Shown: positions 5,792-15,900 of the stretch, one piece after another
How the letters are laid out: each line of letters begins with the position of its first letter
Numbering within the stretch: the first letter of the stretch is position 1
Assembly: GCA_964555645.1 (NCBI GenBank)
Contig: CAZKTA010000029.1
Location: 1 to 25,771 of the forward strand
DNA from: DTLC01 sp964555645
GTDB lineage: Bacteria > Verrucomicrobiota > Verrucomicrobiia > Limisphaerales > DTLC01
Length of the DNA: 25,771 nucleotides
Direction of reading: 5' to 3'
The notes under the pieces: generated by a model
What the model saw: only the letters and a program-made list of their open reading frames with translations
Database searches by the model: none
What the model was told of the DNA's origin: nothing
Position numbers and translations under genes: made by a program

Positions 5792-8791
5792 ATGAAGAAG
5801 GCCTTCGTAACGTTGTTGGTAGCATGCGCTTGCAGCTTAATTTGTGAGGCTGGCCCCACGGGTCTGGACAAACTTGGGCAATTGCAACCGGTTGTTCGGT
5901 CCGAGGGCCAAGGTTTTGTTTGGGAACAACTGCAGAACGGGGTGCAGTTTCGCATCAATGAGATGGTCAAAAACGTTGTGTTTTACGAGCCAGCTACGGT
6001 GCGGGTAACGGCCACGCTTGGCGAAAGTTATGCCACACACCCGAGCATTGTGGTCGTTACCAATTTTATCCCGATCGAGCTCGGCGTGAATGAAACTGAT
6101 GACGAATTGGTGGTCTTTTCACCCAAACTTCGAGTTGTGGTGATGAAAAAGTCCGGCGCAGTGGCGTTCTACGGACGGGACGGGAAGCTGTTCACGCGCG
6201 AACGCACCGATGGCCCAATTTCGCTTAAGAAGACGAACATCTCCGGTGCGCCGACATACGAGGCTGCTGTTACCTTCACAATGACACCTGATGAATCGCT
6301 CTACGGCTTGGGCCAGTACACCGAGCCATACATGGATTACAGGGGCAAAAAGGTAAAGCTTGTCCAGAGTAACATCGGCATTGTGGTCCCTGTGCTGGTT
6401 TCCACCCGTAGGTACGGCATCATGTGGGACATTTATTCGAAGGCATTTTTTAGCGACGATGCGAACGGTGCGACTTTTCAAGCCGAGAGCGCGCCGGCCG
6501 GCATGGATTACTATTTCTTTGCTGGCGACACGCTGGATGAGGTCATTGCCGGGTACCGCCGGCTCACAGGCGCCGCGCCGATGTTCCCGAAGGCTGCATT
6601 TGGCCTTTTCATGAGCAAAGAGAGGTACAAAACCCAAGACCGCGTCATAGAGGTTGCCATGACCTTCCGCAGGGTTGGGTTTCCACTCGATTACATAGTG
6701 CAGGACTGGCAGTACTGGGGCGGAGAACGTGACGGCACTTGGAGTGGCATGATCTGGGACAAGGAACGGTACCCTGACCCTGCAGCGATGACCCGGATGC
6801 TCCACGATATGCAAGTTAGGCTTATGATCTCGGTGTGGCCATCCATCGGCAATGACACTGAGCTGGCGAAAGAACTCGATGCCAAGGGGTTACGGTTCAG
6901 GCCGTTGCATTGGATCTCAAGAAGGGCACGCATCTACGACGCTTACAGTCCCGAAGCCCGCGCAATTTACTTCAAACACCTCAAACGCGGTTTGTTGGAC
7001 GTTGGCGTGGATGCAATTTGGATGGACGGGACCGAAGTCGAGGTGAGTACCGCATGCCACAGCCAAGATGAAGTTGAGCGTGATATTAAACGGCTCGGTA
7101 CCAATGCAATGGGTGATTTCACCCGGTACCTCAATACCTACAGTTTAATGGCCACAAAGGGGCTTTACGAAGAGTACCGCAAGGTGAGCAACAAACGCCT
7201 TGTGTGCCTGACGCGCTCAGCTTGGGCCGGCCAACAGCGGTACGCCGCCATACCTTGGTCTGGCGATACAACAGCGAGCTGGACCACGCTCCGCAACCAG
7301 ATCTCCGGTGGGATCAATGTGGCTATGGCGGGACTCCCTTATTGGACACAGGATACAGGCGGCTTTTTCGTGCATTATACAGGCGGTGAAAACAACCCCG
7401 AGTACAGGGAACTGTTTGCGCGCTGGCACCAGTTCGCCATTTTCAATCCGATCTACCGCATTCATGGCACGCAGATCGAACGCGAGCCGTACATTTTCAA
7501 AGCAATCGACCGCCAAATCTACAAGTCACTCCTTGTGGCTGCGCATCTGCGGTATCGCCTGTTGCCATACATTTACGCCCTTGGCTGGCAAACCACAGCT
7601 AATGGTTATACGATGATGCGTGGCTTGGCGATGGATTTCCCTGACGACCTTAAAGTGCGGAAAATAGATGACGCGTTCATGTTCGGTCCCGCGTTTTTGG
7701 TCCACCCGGTCACGCGTGCAATCTATTATCCGAGTGACCCGCCAGCACGCACCATTTCAGCAGATGTACTGCGTACCCCAGATGACATGCCGGGCTTAGC
7801 TGTGCAGTACTTTGAGGGCATAAACTTCGAAAAGCCCGCCGGCAAAACAGTTGACACCAAGTTCGAGCATCACTGGCCGGGCGCGCCCTTGGCTGAACCA
7901 CCTCCGGGACTAAAGAGTTGCGAAAATTTCTCCGCGCGCTGGGAAGGGTTCTTTGTCGTTCCCGAGGATGGCGAGCACGAGCTGGGTGTTGAATATGACG
8001 ACGGGTGCCGGCTTTATCTGGATGGGAAACTCATTGTGGATGATTGGAATTTCGGCCCGAAACGTTACAAAGGTGGTAGAGCAGAGCTAAAGAAGGGGCA
8101 AAAACTGCCCATCAAGGTTGAGTTTTACCAGGGCACGCTCGATCGGTTCTTCAGGCTCTGCTTGCGCACGCCCAGCGAGATCAAGGCAATTGCGGATGCA
8201 AAGCGCGAAATTAACGACATTGTGGAAACGTATTTACCTGCCGGCGCGGACTGGTACGATTTCTGGACCAATAAACGATACAAGGGCGGTCAACGAGTAA
8301 AGAGGGCATGCCCGATGGACGAGTTCCCAATTTATGTGCGGGCTGGCTCGATCGTGCCCTTTGGCCCAATAATTCAATACGCAACAGAGATGCCAGATGG
8401 ACCGTATGAAATCCGGATCTACCCGGGAGCCAATGCACGCTTCACCATATACGAGGACGACAACGAAACGTATGACTATGAAAATGGGCGTTACGCCATG
8501 TTCGATCTGAGCTGGGACGACGCAAAAAGAACGCTTGGCATTGGCCCCCGAAAAGGCTCTTTCCCGGGTATGATTACCAGGCGCACTTTGCAAATCGTGG
8601 TGGTAGCACCCGGTGAAAATGCAGGTGTTTATAGAACACCTTCCGATCCGAAGACGATCGAATACACCGGCCAGCCAATCGAGGTCACGTTTAAAGAGTC
8701 TGCTGCGGGTAAATCAGCCACTGCAACACAGCCGCCTTTGCGCAACTCTGCAAGCGCCGCTGTACTCAACGCCGCGCAGTCCGCCGAATGA
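5792..8791 (+). CDS. Secreted GH31 alpha-xylosidase with PA14 insert
   Basis: 999 aa with a Sec signal peptide (M-K-K-A-F-V-T-L-L-V…C-E-A-G). An N-terminal beta-sandwich (~30-260) is followed by the GH31 barrel. The nucleophile is D412 in I-W-M-D-G-T-E and the acid/base is D492 in W-S-G-D-T-T-A-S-W. The usual Pro after T-E in the nucleophile motif is Val here. Residues ~665-795 are a PA14 domain (F-V-V-P-E-D-G-E-H-E-L, Y-D-D-G-C-R-L-Y-L-D-G-K). It is inserted in the proximal C-terminal beta-domain, between F-G-P-A-F-L-V-H-P-V-T and Y-L-P-A-G-A-D-W-Y-D-F-W-T. GH31 enzymes of this YicI/Xyl31-like type release alpha-xylose, typically from xyloglucan fragments; the setting here suggests alpha-xylosyl side chains on complex xylan, or mixed hemicellulose. 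Alpha-glucosidase activity cannot be excluded. It starts 27 nt after GH3 and is probably co-transcribed. Confidence 0.88.
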   Translation: MKKAFVTLLVACACSLICEAGPTGLDKLGQLQPVVRSEGQGFVWEQLQNGVQFRINEMVKNVVFYEPATVRVTATLGESYATHPSIVVVTNFIPIELGVNETDDELVVFSPKLRVVVMKKSGAVAFYGRDGKLFTRERTDGPISLKKTNISGAPTYEAAVTFTMTPDESLYGLGQYTEPYMDYRGKKVKLVQSNIGIVVPVLVSTRRYGIMWDIYSKAFFSDDANGATFQAESAPAGMDYYFFAGDTLDEVIAGYRRLTGAAPMFPKAAFGLFMSKERYKTQDRVIEVAMTFRRVGFPLDYIVQDWQYWGGERDGTWSGMIWDKERYPDPAAMTRMLHDMQVRLMISVWPSIGNDTELAKELDAKGLRFRPLHWISRRARIYDAYSPEARAIYFKHLKRGLLDVGVDAIWMDGTEVEVSTACHSQDEVERDIKRLGTNAMGDFTRYLNTYSLMATKGLYEEYRKVSNKRLVCLTRSAWAGQQRYAAIPWSGDTTASWTTLRNQISGGINVAMAGLPYWTQDTGGFFVHYTGGENNPEYRELFARWHQFAIFNPIYRIHGTQIEREPYIFKAIDRQIYKSLLVAAHLRYRLLPYIYALGWQTTANGYTMMRGLAMDFPDDLKVRKIDDAFMFGPAFLVHPVTRAIYYPSDPPARTISADVLRTPDDMPGLAVQYFEGINFEKPAGKTVDTKFEHHWPGAPLAEPPPGLKSCENFSARWEGFFVVPEDGEHELGVEYDDGCRLYLDGKLIVDDWNFGPKRYKGGRAELKKGQKLPIKVEFYQGTLDRFFRLCLRTPSEIKAIADAKREINDIVETYLPAGADWYDFWTNKRYKGGQRVKRACPMDEFPIYVRAGSIVPFGPIIQYATEMPDGPYEIRIYPGANARFTIYEDDNETYDYENGRYAMFDLSWDDAKRTLGIGPRKGSFPGMITRRTLQIVVVAPGENAGVYRTPSDPKTIEYTGQPIEVTFKESAAGKSATATQPPLRNSASAAVLNAAQSAE

Positions 8792-8908
8792 AAATTTAAG
8801 TCTAATGAAAATGTCATCACGCGCATTGATACAGATTGGCGTAAGCCTGCCGACCCCGGGCTGATGGCGTCTGTCAAACGGTTGCTGTGAACGCGTAATG
8901 CTCAGACC

Positions 8909-11356
8909 ATGGATGCGGTCAATTCCTTGGCAAAACCTATGAAATCCGTTAAAGGCAACGTTATCTGGCTGGTGGTGGTTGCATGCATCTCGGGACTACA
9001 CACGCGAGCCGATGCACCAGCCGAACGGGTGGCTGTTACGTATCCAGCATTGACAGCCGTTTCTGTAATAGACGGCCCGTTTGCCGAAGCTGTCAAAGCC
9101 AATAGAGAATACCTACTTGCGCTTGAACCTGACAGGTTGCTTGCCCCGTTGTTGCGCGAGGCCGGCCTAGAGCGCAAAGCCAGACCGTACGGGAACTGGG
9201 AAAGCAGCGGCCTGGATGGACACACCGCCGGGCATTACCTGTCGGCGTTGGCGTTGATGATCGCCTCGGGCGCAGATACACCAACAGGCGAATTCAAAAA
9301 CAGGCTTGACCACACGGTGCGTGAAGTTGTCCGGTGTCAAGATGCCCATGGCGACGGTTACGTCGGGGGTGTGCCGGGCAGCAAAGAATTGTGGCGGGCC
9401 GTTGCCGCCGGGCGCATCGAGGCCATTCACCGCAAGTGGGTGCCGTGGTACAACCTGCATAAGACGTTGGCGGGCCTTCGTGACGCCTACTTGTTGACTG
9501 GGAACAAGCTCGCGCGAGCGAGCCTGATCAGGTTCGCCGACTGGTGCGAAAAAGTCACCTCCGAACTCACCGATGAGCAAATGCAGCAAATGCTCGCCCA
9601 GGAACATGGGGGAATGAATGAAGTCTTGGCTGATGTTTACGCCATCACCGGCGACGCCAGGTATCTGCGTTTGGCACAGCGGTTTTGCCACAGGGCCGTG
9701 CTCGAGCCTCTGAAACGGCACGAAGACCGGCTCACAGGCCTGCACGCAAACACGCAGATCCCGAAGGTAACCGGCCTAGCGCGGATCGCAATGCTCACGG
9801 GTGACCCAGAGGCGCTGTCCGGTGCCAAGTTCTTCTGGGAAAACGTAGTCACAAGGCGCTCGGTTGCTTTCGGCGGCAACAGCGTTTCCGAGCATTTCAA
9901 CAATCCTCGTGACTTCAGAGGTATGCTCGAGCATCGAGAAGGCCCGGAGACCTGCAATACCTATAACATGCTTCGCCTGACCCGATTACTGTTTGCAATG
10001 GAGCCCAAGGCGCGCTACGCAGATTTCTACGAACGCGCACTGTTCAACCACATCTTAGCCTCGATAAACCCAAAGCGCCCGGGCTACGTGTACTTCACGC
10101 CCATTCGCCCGCAGCATTACCGGGTGTACTCGCAGCCGGACAGATGTTTCTGGTGCTGCGTCGGTACCGGCATGGAAAACCCCGGCCGCTATGGCGAGTT
10201 CATTTACGCGCAGGCAACCAACGGCCTTTACGTCAACCTCTTTATTCCGTCCGTATTGACCGTGACCAATCTCGGCCTGACGCTGCGGCAGGAAACAAGT
10301 TTCCCGGATGAGCCCCGCACGCGCTTGATACTGAAGCTGAAGAAACCCGCCACATTCACGCTTTACCTGCGGCACCCGGCCTGGGTTGCGCCGGGCCGGT
10401 TCGCAGTGCGCGTCAACGGGCGGCCTGTGAAACTGGATTCCACACCGTCCGCGTATGCCGCGCTCAACCGTCGCTGGCGCAACGGCGACCGCATTGAACT
10501 CGAGCTGCCTATGCGCACCACGGTCGAGCACCTGCCTGACGGCTCGCCCTGGGTAGCAATCCTGCACGGACCGATCGTTCTGGCGGCGCCCACGGGCACG
10601 AATGATCTTGTGGGTTTAATTGCCGATGGCAGTCGGATGGGGCATGTGGCGCACGGCCCACTTGTGCCGTTGGACAAGGTGCCTGTCCTGCTCGCGGCCG
10701 GTGAACAGGTCCCACGGTATGTTAGACCCGACCCGGTCGGTGGCCCGCTCTGCTTCAGGCTTGTGGAAATTGTCGAGCCGCCCGCACCAGAGGGTATCCG
10801 GCTGCTTCCGTTCTTCCGGCTCCACAATGCGCGGTATCAGATGTACTGGCAACTAACAACCCGCGAGGAGTTTACTGCGCGCAAACAGCGGCTTGCCGCC
10901 GAGGAACGTGCCAGGGCCGCGCGCGAAGCTGCTACGGTGGACTGGGTGGCCGTCGGTGAGCAGCAGTCGGAGGTTGAACACGGGTTTGTCGGTGAGAACA
11001 CCGAAACGGGTATTCACGAGGGTCGGCGGTGGCGGCATGGCCAGTGGTTCCAGTACACACTCGATACGCGTGGCGAAAAACAATTGGACCTGGTCGTGAG
11101 TTACTGGGGTGGCGACACCGGGCGCATATTCGACATCTTTGTCAACGACAGGCTGCTGGTCACCGAAGAGCTGAAGGGCGAGAAAGCAGGCCAGTTTTTT
11201 GAGAAGCGATACCCGTTACCGCCTGAGGTATTGACAGGCACGAACGTTACAGTGAAATTCGTGGCCCGGCAATGGTTGGCCGGTGGCATTTTCGATCTCC
11301 GTCTGATGAGACGGCATGCAGTGGCTGGTTCAAGCCCAGACCCAGAGCCAGATTAG
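8909..11356 (+). CDS. Secreted GH127/GH146-type beta-L-arabinofuranosidase
   Basis: 815 aa from the ATG at 8909. An ATG at 8939 would give a more typical signal peptide (M-K-S-V-K-G-N-V-I-W-L-V-V…A-D-A), and no ribosome-binding site settles it. The body is the former DUF1680 alpha/alpha-barrel, with E-H-G-G-M-N-E, E-T-C-N-T-Y-N-M-L and F-W-C-C-V-G-T-G-M-E-N. By analogy with the zinc-cysteine enzyme HypBA1, E347, C349, C416 and C417 should bind zinc, with C416 the likely nucleophile and E328 (S-E-H-F) the likely acid/base. Residues ~675-805 form an extra C-terminal domain (DUF6805-like) with Q-W-F-Q-Y-T-L and V-K-F-V-A-R-Q-W. The length suggests the GH146 type rather than the shorter GH127. 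Expected role: removal of beta-linked L-arabinofuranose. It lies 117 nt after GH31. Confidence 0.85.
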   Translation: MDAVNSLAKPMKSVKGNVIWLVVVACISGLHTRADAPAERVAVTYPALTAVSVIDGPFAEAVKANREYLLALEPDRLLAPLLREAGLERKARPYGNWESSGLDGHTAGHYLSALALMIASGADTPTGEFKNRLDHTVREVVRCQDAHGDGYVGGVPGSKELWRAVAAGRIEAIHRKWVPWYNLHKTLAGLRDAYLLTGNKLARASLIRFADWCEKVTSELTDEQMQQMLAQEHGGMNEVLADVYAITGDARYLRLAQRFCHRAVLEPLKRHEDRLTGLHANTQIPKVTGLARIAMLTGDPEALSGAKFFWENVVTRRSVAFGGNSVSEHFNNPRDFRGMLEHREGPETCNTYNMLRLTRLLFAMEPKARYADFYERALFNHILASINPKRPGYVYFTPIRPQHYRVYSQPDRCFWCCVGTGMENPGRYGEFIYAQATNGLYVNLFIPSVLTVTNLGLTLRQETSFPDEPRTRLILKLKKPATFTLYLRHPAWVAPGRFAVRVNGRPVKLDSTPSAYAALNRRWRNGDRIELELPMRTTVEHLPDGSPWVAILHGPIVLAAPTGTNDLVGLIADGSRMGHVAHGPLVPLDKVPVLLAAGEQVPRYVRPDPVGGPLCFRLVEIVEPPAPEGIRLLPFFRLHNARYQMYWQLTTREEFTARKQRLAAEERARAAREAATVDWVAVGEQQSEVEHGFVGENTETGIHEGRRWRHGQWFQYTLDTRGEKQLDLVVSYWGGDTGRIFDIFVNDRLLVTEELKGEKAGQFFEKRYPLPPEVLTGTNVTVKFVARQWLAGGIFDLRLMRRHAVAGSSPDPEPD

Positions 11357-11665
11357 AAATGTGTACAACCATCGCAAAGTGAAACTATCAGCACGTTGGA
11401 CAGCCTTTATCTGTGGCGGCCATCAAATTTCTGCGCCGTGCCGCGGAGGTGTGCGGTCCGCGTCGTTTTACTGGTGTAGTGCGTGTAAATCCTTGGTAAT
11501 CGGTACGCCTAAACCGCCATTCAAGCCGTATTTGCAATCACTACAGGTGGCGTTTGACTTGCCGGCAATTCGTACAGTCCGTCACAACGCAATACACCGC
11601 CCCGTGCATTTGTGCGGGGTGAAAAGGATTCAGCTAAACGTTAACCGCAACACATCGCTAATATT
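11357..11665. other. 309-nt non-coding gap with GC-rich hairpin
   Basis: No supported gene. A forward frame crosses it (11316-11669), but it starts inside the GH127/146 gene and has no family resemblance. The main feature is the hairpin at 11600-11619, 47 nt before the esterase start. A separate promoter for the esterase and later genes may lie here, but no clear -35/-10 pair was found. Confidence 0.4.
11600..11619 (+). other. GC-rich stem-loop with ATTT loop upstream of the esterase gene
   Basis: CCCCGTGC at 11600-11607 pairs with GTGCGGGG at 11612-11619 (8 pairs, two of them G-U), closing an ATTT tetraloop. It is followed by TGAAAAGG with no T-run, so it does not look like a terminator. 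The hairpin at 2917-2930 ahead of the GH3 gene has the same ATTT loop and a C/G-rich stem. Confidence 0.45.
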
Positions 11666-12871
11666 ATGAAAACGCTACTATCTATTGTTACAATCTGTTC
11701 GATCTCCTGTGTTGGCATTTGCCTGGCCCAAACCAATCAAGTGCCGATTGAGGATTTCAAGCCCTCGGTGCTTAACCAACCAGGCAAACAGTATCCGCAG
11801 GTCAATTCCGAGCGCCGAGTCCGAGCGCGGCTCTACGCTCCACAGGCGCAGAGCGTGCTGCTTGACATCGGCGGCGTGAAATACCCGCTGACCAAGGGGG
11901 ACGATGGTGTCTGGATTGGTGAATCGCAGCCCCAGGACGAAGGTTTTCACTATTACCAGCTTTGGATTGATGGGGCTGCGGTCCCGGACCCGGGCACGCT
12001 CTACTTTTACGGCGCAAGTCGCTGGGGTAGCGGCGTCGAGGTACCTGCTCATGACCGGTCGTTCTATGAGCTTCGTAATGTGCCACACGGCCAGTTGCGC
12101 CAAGTGTTCTTTTATTCCAAAAGCGCGGGCACTAATCTCCGTTGTTTTGTGTACACACCACCGGATTACGAAACCAACCTGACACGGCGCTATCCGGTGT
12201 TGTATCTACAGCACGGCGGCGGTGAAGATGAAACCGGTTGGGGCAATCAGGGCTTCACACAATTCATAATGGACAACCTGATTGCCGAGGGCAAAGCCAG
12301 GCCCTTCATCATCGTGATGGCAAACAGCTATGTGCCGGGCGCCAGTTTCGGGTTTGTTTCTACCAACCAACCGCTCCTGACCAATACCCCGTATTCTCGC
12401 ACCATAACCGGGCCGGGCGGGCGCGGCTACAACCCCGCCGCGTTTGCGCGGATGCTTATCGAGGATTTGATCCCGTACATAGACGCAAACTTTCGCACAT
12501 TGGCCGATCAACCGCATCGCGCAATGGCGGGTCTTTCTATGGGCGGCATGCAAACCCGCTCGATTACGCTGGCCAATCTCGACAAGTTCTCCCACATTGG
12601 CATCTTCAGCGGTGGCAGCATCAGCACCAACGACATCCCAGACATGGCTGCCTTCAAGCAAAAGATTAAACTCGTGTTTGTCAGCTACGGCAGCCGCGAG
12701 GTCGGCCCCGGCAGCCGCAGAGGCTTCGGCAGTGATCCCAAGGCCGACGTCGAAGCGCTCAAGGCGGCGGGTATAAACAGTCACTACTACATCTCACCTG
12801 AGACCGGCCACGAATGGCTCACGTGGCGGCGCAGCCTGCGCGAGTTTGCACAACTGCTGTTTCGGGACTGA
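11666..12871 (+). CDS. Secreted CE1-type esterase (feruloyl or acetylxylan esterase)
   Basis: 401 aa with a Sec signal peptide (M-K-T-L-L-S-I-V…C-L-A-Q). Residues ~45-140 form an N-terminal CBM48/E-set-like beta-sandwich (R-V-R-A-R-L-Y-A-P-Q-A, G-F-H-Y-Y-Q-L-W-I-D-G), a common partner of this esterase type. The alpha/beta-hydrolase follows: Y-P-V-L-Y-L-Q-H-G-G-G-E at the oxyanion region, nucleophile S291 in G-L-S-M-G-G, and H382 in E-T-G-H-E-W. The acid residue position appears to be E345 (S-Y-G-S-R-E), where many relatives have Asp. CE1 enzymes remove ferulate or acetate esters from arabinoxylan. Ferulate is the more likely target next to arabinofuranosidases, but the sequence does not decide. 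It precedes the large GH51 by 47 nt. Confidence 0.85.
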   Translation: MKTLLSIVTICSISCVGICLAQTNQVPIEDFKPSVLNQPGKQYPQVNSERRVRARLYAPQAQSVLLDIGGVKYPLTKGDDGVWIGESQPQDEGFHYYQLWIDGAAVPDPGTLYFYGASRWGSGVEVPAHDRSFYELRNVPHGQLRQVFFYSKSAGTNLRCFVYTPPDYETNLTRRYPVLYLQHGGGEDETGWGNQGFTQFIMDNLIAEGKARPFIIVMANSYVPGASFGFVSTNQPLLTNTPYSRTITGPGGRGYNPAAFARMLIEDLIPYIDANFRTLADQPHRAMAGLSMGGMQTRSITLANLDKFSHIGIFSGGSISTNDIPDMAAFKQKIKLVFVSYGSREVGPGSRRGFGSDPKADVEALKAAGINSHYYISPETGHEWLTWRRSLREFAQLLFRD

Positions 12872-12918
12872 TGCATGAGGATTTTATTGCAGCCAAACCG
12901 AAAACAACGCTCTAACAA

Positions 12919-15900
12919 ATGAAAAAGTTAAGCTTGCTACTGGTGTTGACGGCATTGCCGCTGGCTGTTTGTGCGGCAGATGTTACTGGCACTTGGAAAG
13001 CCGAATTCGACTCACAGATCGGCTTACAGAAATACACCTTCACCTTCCAGCAGGATGGCGCCAAGCTGACCGGGAAAGCCCAATCGGAGGTCAATGACAG
13101 GCGGCGCGAGACTGAGCTTTTGGAGGGTAAGGTCGTCGGCGATGCGATCTCGTTCGTTGAGCTGCTGAACTTTCAGGGCAACGAAATACGTATCACTTAC
13201 AACGGCACGGTTTCAGCCGACGGCAACGAGATCAAGTTCACCCGCCGAGTGGGTGATTTTGCCACCACGCAAATCGTGGCAAAGCGGCAGCAAACTGCGC
13301 CGACTGCAGCGCAGGTCATCCGAATAAACGCTGGCCGGTTTACGCCATACACAGACTCTAAGGGTAATGTGTGGTTGCCTGACCAAGGGTTTGAAGGCGG
13401 CAACACAGTTGAGCATGACCCGCCTGTTGAGATAACTGGGACTGATGAACCTGGCCTGTTCCAAAGCGAGCATTATTCAATGGAATGGTTCAGTTGGAAG
13501 CTTCCCAATGGGAAGTACATTGCCAAGCTATATTTCTGTGAGACTTACGCTGGCATTACTGGTCCGGGCGAGCGCGTGTTTTCGTTCAATGTGCACGGCC
13601 ATGAGTTCAAGGATTTCGATGTGTGGGTCAAAGCTGGCGGGCCGTACCGTGCGTACGTGGTGACCGTGCCTGTGGAAGTGACCAACGGCGAGTTTCGGAT
13701 TGTGTTCACACCCCAAATTGAAAACCCGCAAATCAACGCAATTGAGATTATTCCCGAGTCGCTGGCTACAGCAACTGGGACAGCGCCTACAACATCGGCG
13801 CCGAGCTCGACACTGAAACCGATAAGGATAAACGCTGGCCGGTTTACGCCATACACAGACTCTAAGGGTAATGTGTGGTTGCCTGACCAAGGGTTTGAAG
13901 GCGGCAACACAGTTGAGCATGACCCGCCTGTTGAGATAACTGGGACTGATGAACCTGGCCTGTTCCAAAGCGAGCATTATTCAATGGAATGGTTCAGTTG
14001 GAAGCTTCCCAATGGGAAGTACATTGCCAAGCTATATTTCTGTGAGACTTACGCTGGCATTACTGGTCCGGGCGAGCGCGTGTTTTCGTTCAATGTGCAC
14101 GGCCATGAGTTCAAGGATTTCGATGTGTGGGTCAAAGCTGGCGGGCCGTACCGTGCGTACGTGGTGACCGTGCCTGTGGAAGTGACCAACGGCGAGTTTC
14201 GGATTGTGTTCACACCCCAAATTGAAAACCCGCAAATCAACGCAATTGAGATTATTCCGGAGCCGTTAGCAGCAACGGCTGTTTCTCCTGCCATAACAAC
14301 TACAGTTGCTAAACCACCATCTGAATTTAAGCCGGTCCGGATCAACGCGGGCAGGTTCACGCCTTACACGGATTCCGAGGGCAACGTATGGTTGCCTGAC
14401 CAAGGGTTTGAAGGTGGTGAAACTGTTGAGCGTGACCCGTCTATTCAAATCGCCAATACCAAAGACCCTGAGTTGTTTCGGACTGAACGTTATCTGATGG
14501 ACGCCTTCACATACAAACTGCCCAATGGCAAATACACAGTGAAGCTCTATTTCGCCGAGACATACGAGGGGATTGGCGGCCCGGGCGAGCGCGTCTTCTC
14601 GTTCAACGTCCAAGGCAAGGAATTCAAAGATTTCGATATTTGGGTCAAAGCTGGCGGGCCGTACCGTGCGTACGTTGAAACCGTCTCTGTCGAAATTACA
14701 AATCGGCAACTTAAAATCACGTTCACGCCCAAGATCGAAAACCCGGCCATCAATGCAATTGAGATTATCCCTGAGTCTATCACCGACACCGAGATCCCGT
14801 GGCCCGGAACCACCGCTACTAATGTACCCCCCGGGCGCACTGTCCAAACACGTGAGCCAGCGCCGCAGCCTCAGCAGCTTATGCGCCCAGCAAAAAATCC
14901 CGTCCTATACATTGATGCAGGCAGGGTCACCGGCAACGTTAGCCCGACCTTCTACGGATTGATGACCGAGGAGATCAACTTCTCGTACGAGGGCGGACTT
15001 TATGGAGAACTAATCCGCAACCGCACGTTCAAGGCGGATGCAGTCGTGCCGCGTGTCACCCCCACAAATTATGTGGCTGGTGAATACGTACCGGTAACTT
15101 TCCGGCCCAACACCAAGCCGAGGTTTTGGTCCGAGGTCGGCGGTGCCTCGATGGTGCTCGACACAAACAACCCACTGAACAAATTCTTGAATGTCAGCCT
15201 TAAGCTTGACGTTTCTTCAGCTTCGGCGGCCTCACCTGCCGGCGTGGCCAACGGCGGATACTGGGGAATCCCCGTCAGACCCAACACGACTTATCGCGTG
15301 TCCTTTTTTGCCAAAGCAGCCGGCGGGTTCAAAGGACCGGTGACAGTCAGCATCGAAAGCGCCGACGGCAAAACCACATTTGCCAGTGCGAAAATCTCGG
15401 GTCTGACCACGGAGTGGAAAAAGTTCGACACCACGCTCAAGACCGGGCGTGTGCCGGTTTCAAAAGACAATGTCTTCAAGCTCACCACGACCACGCCGGG
15501 AACGATCTGGTTGCAGAATGTCTCGTTGTTCCCGCCCACCTACAAGAATCGCAAGAACGGGTTGCGCCCGGACATCATGGAACTGCTGGCCGACCTGAAA
15601 CCGAAATTCTTGCGCTTTCCCGGTGGCAATTATCTGGAGGGCAACGCCTTGAATCAGCGATTTAATTGGAAGGAAACCATTGGCCCGGTGGAGGAACGAC
15701 CGGGCCATCCCAGTCCATGGGGGTACTGGTCCACTGACGGGCTTGGGCTGCTGGAGTTTGCTCAGTGGTGCGAGGACCTCAACATGGAGCCCGTGTTGGG
15801 TGTGTTTGCAGGTTATTGTCTTGGCCGCGGCGGCGTCATCCACGCCGGGCCGGAGCTTGAACCCTACGTTCAAGAAGCGCTCGAGCAAATCGAGTATCTC

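Noticed and set aside
6119..6814. 231-aa reverse-strand open frame
   Set aside because: It lies entirely within GH31 on the opposite strand, whose forward translation has clear family motifs; the reverse translation has none.
11316..11669. 117-aa forward frame spanning the gap before the esterase
   Set aside because: It starts inside the GH127/146 gene, ends at the esterase start, and shows no recognisable domain or coding character.
13324..14258. Possible CRISPR or mobile element from the long repeats
   Set aside because: The repeats are 431 nt, in frame and encode protein domains; there are no short repeat-spacer units and no transposase.
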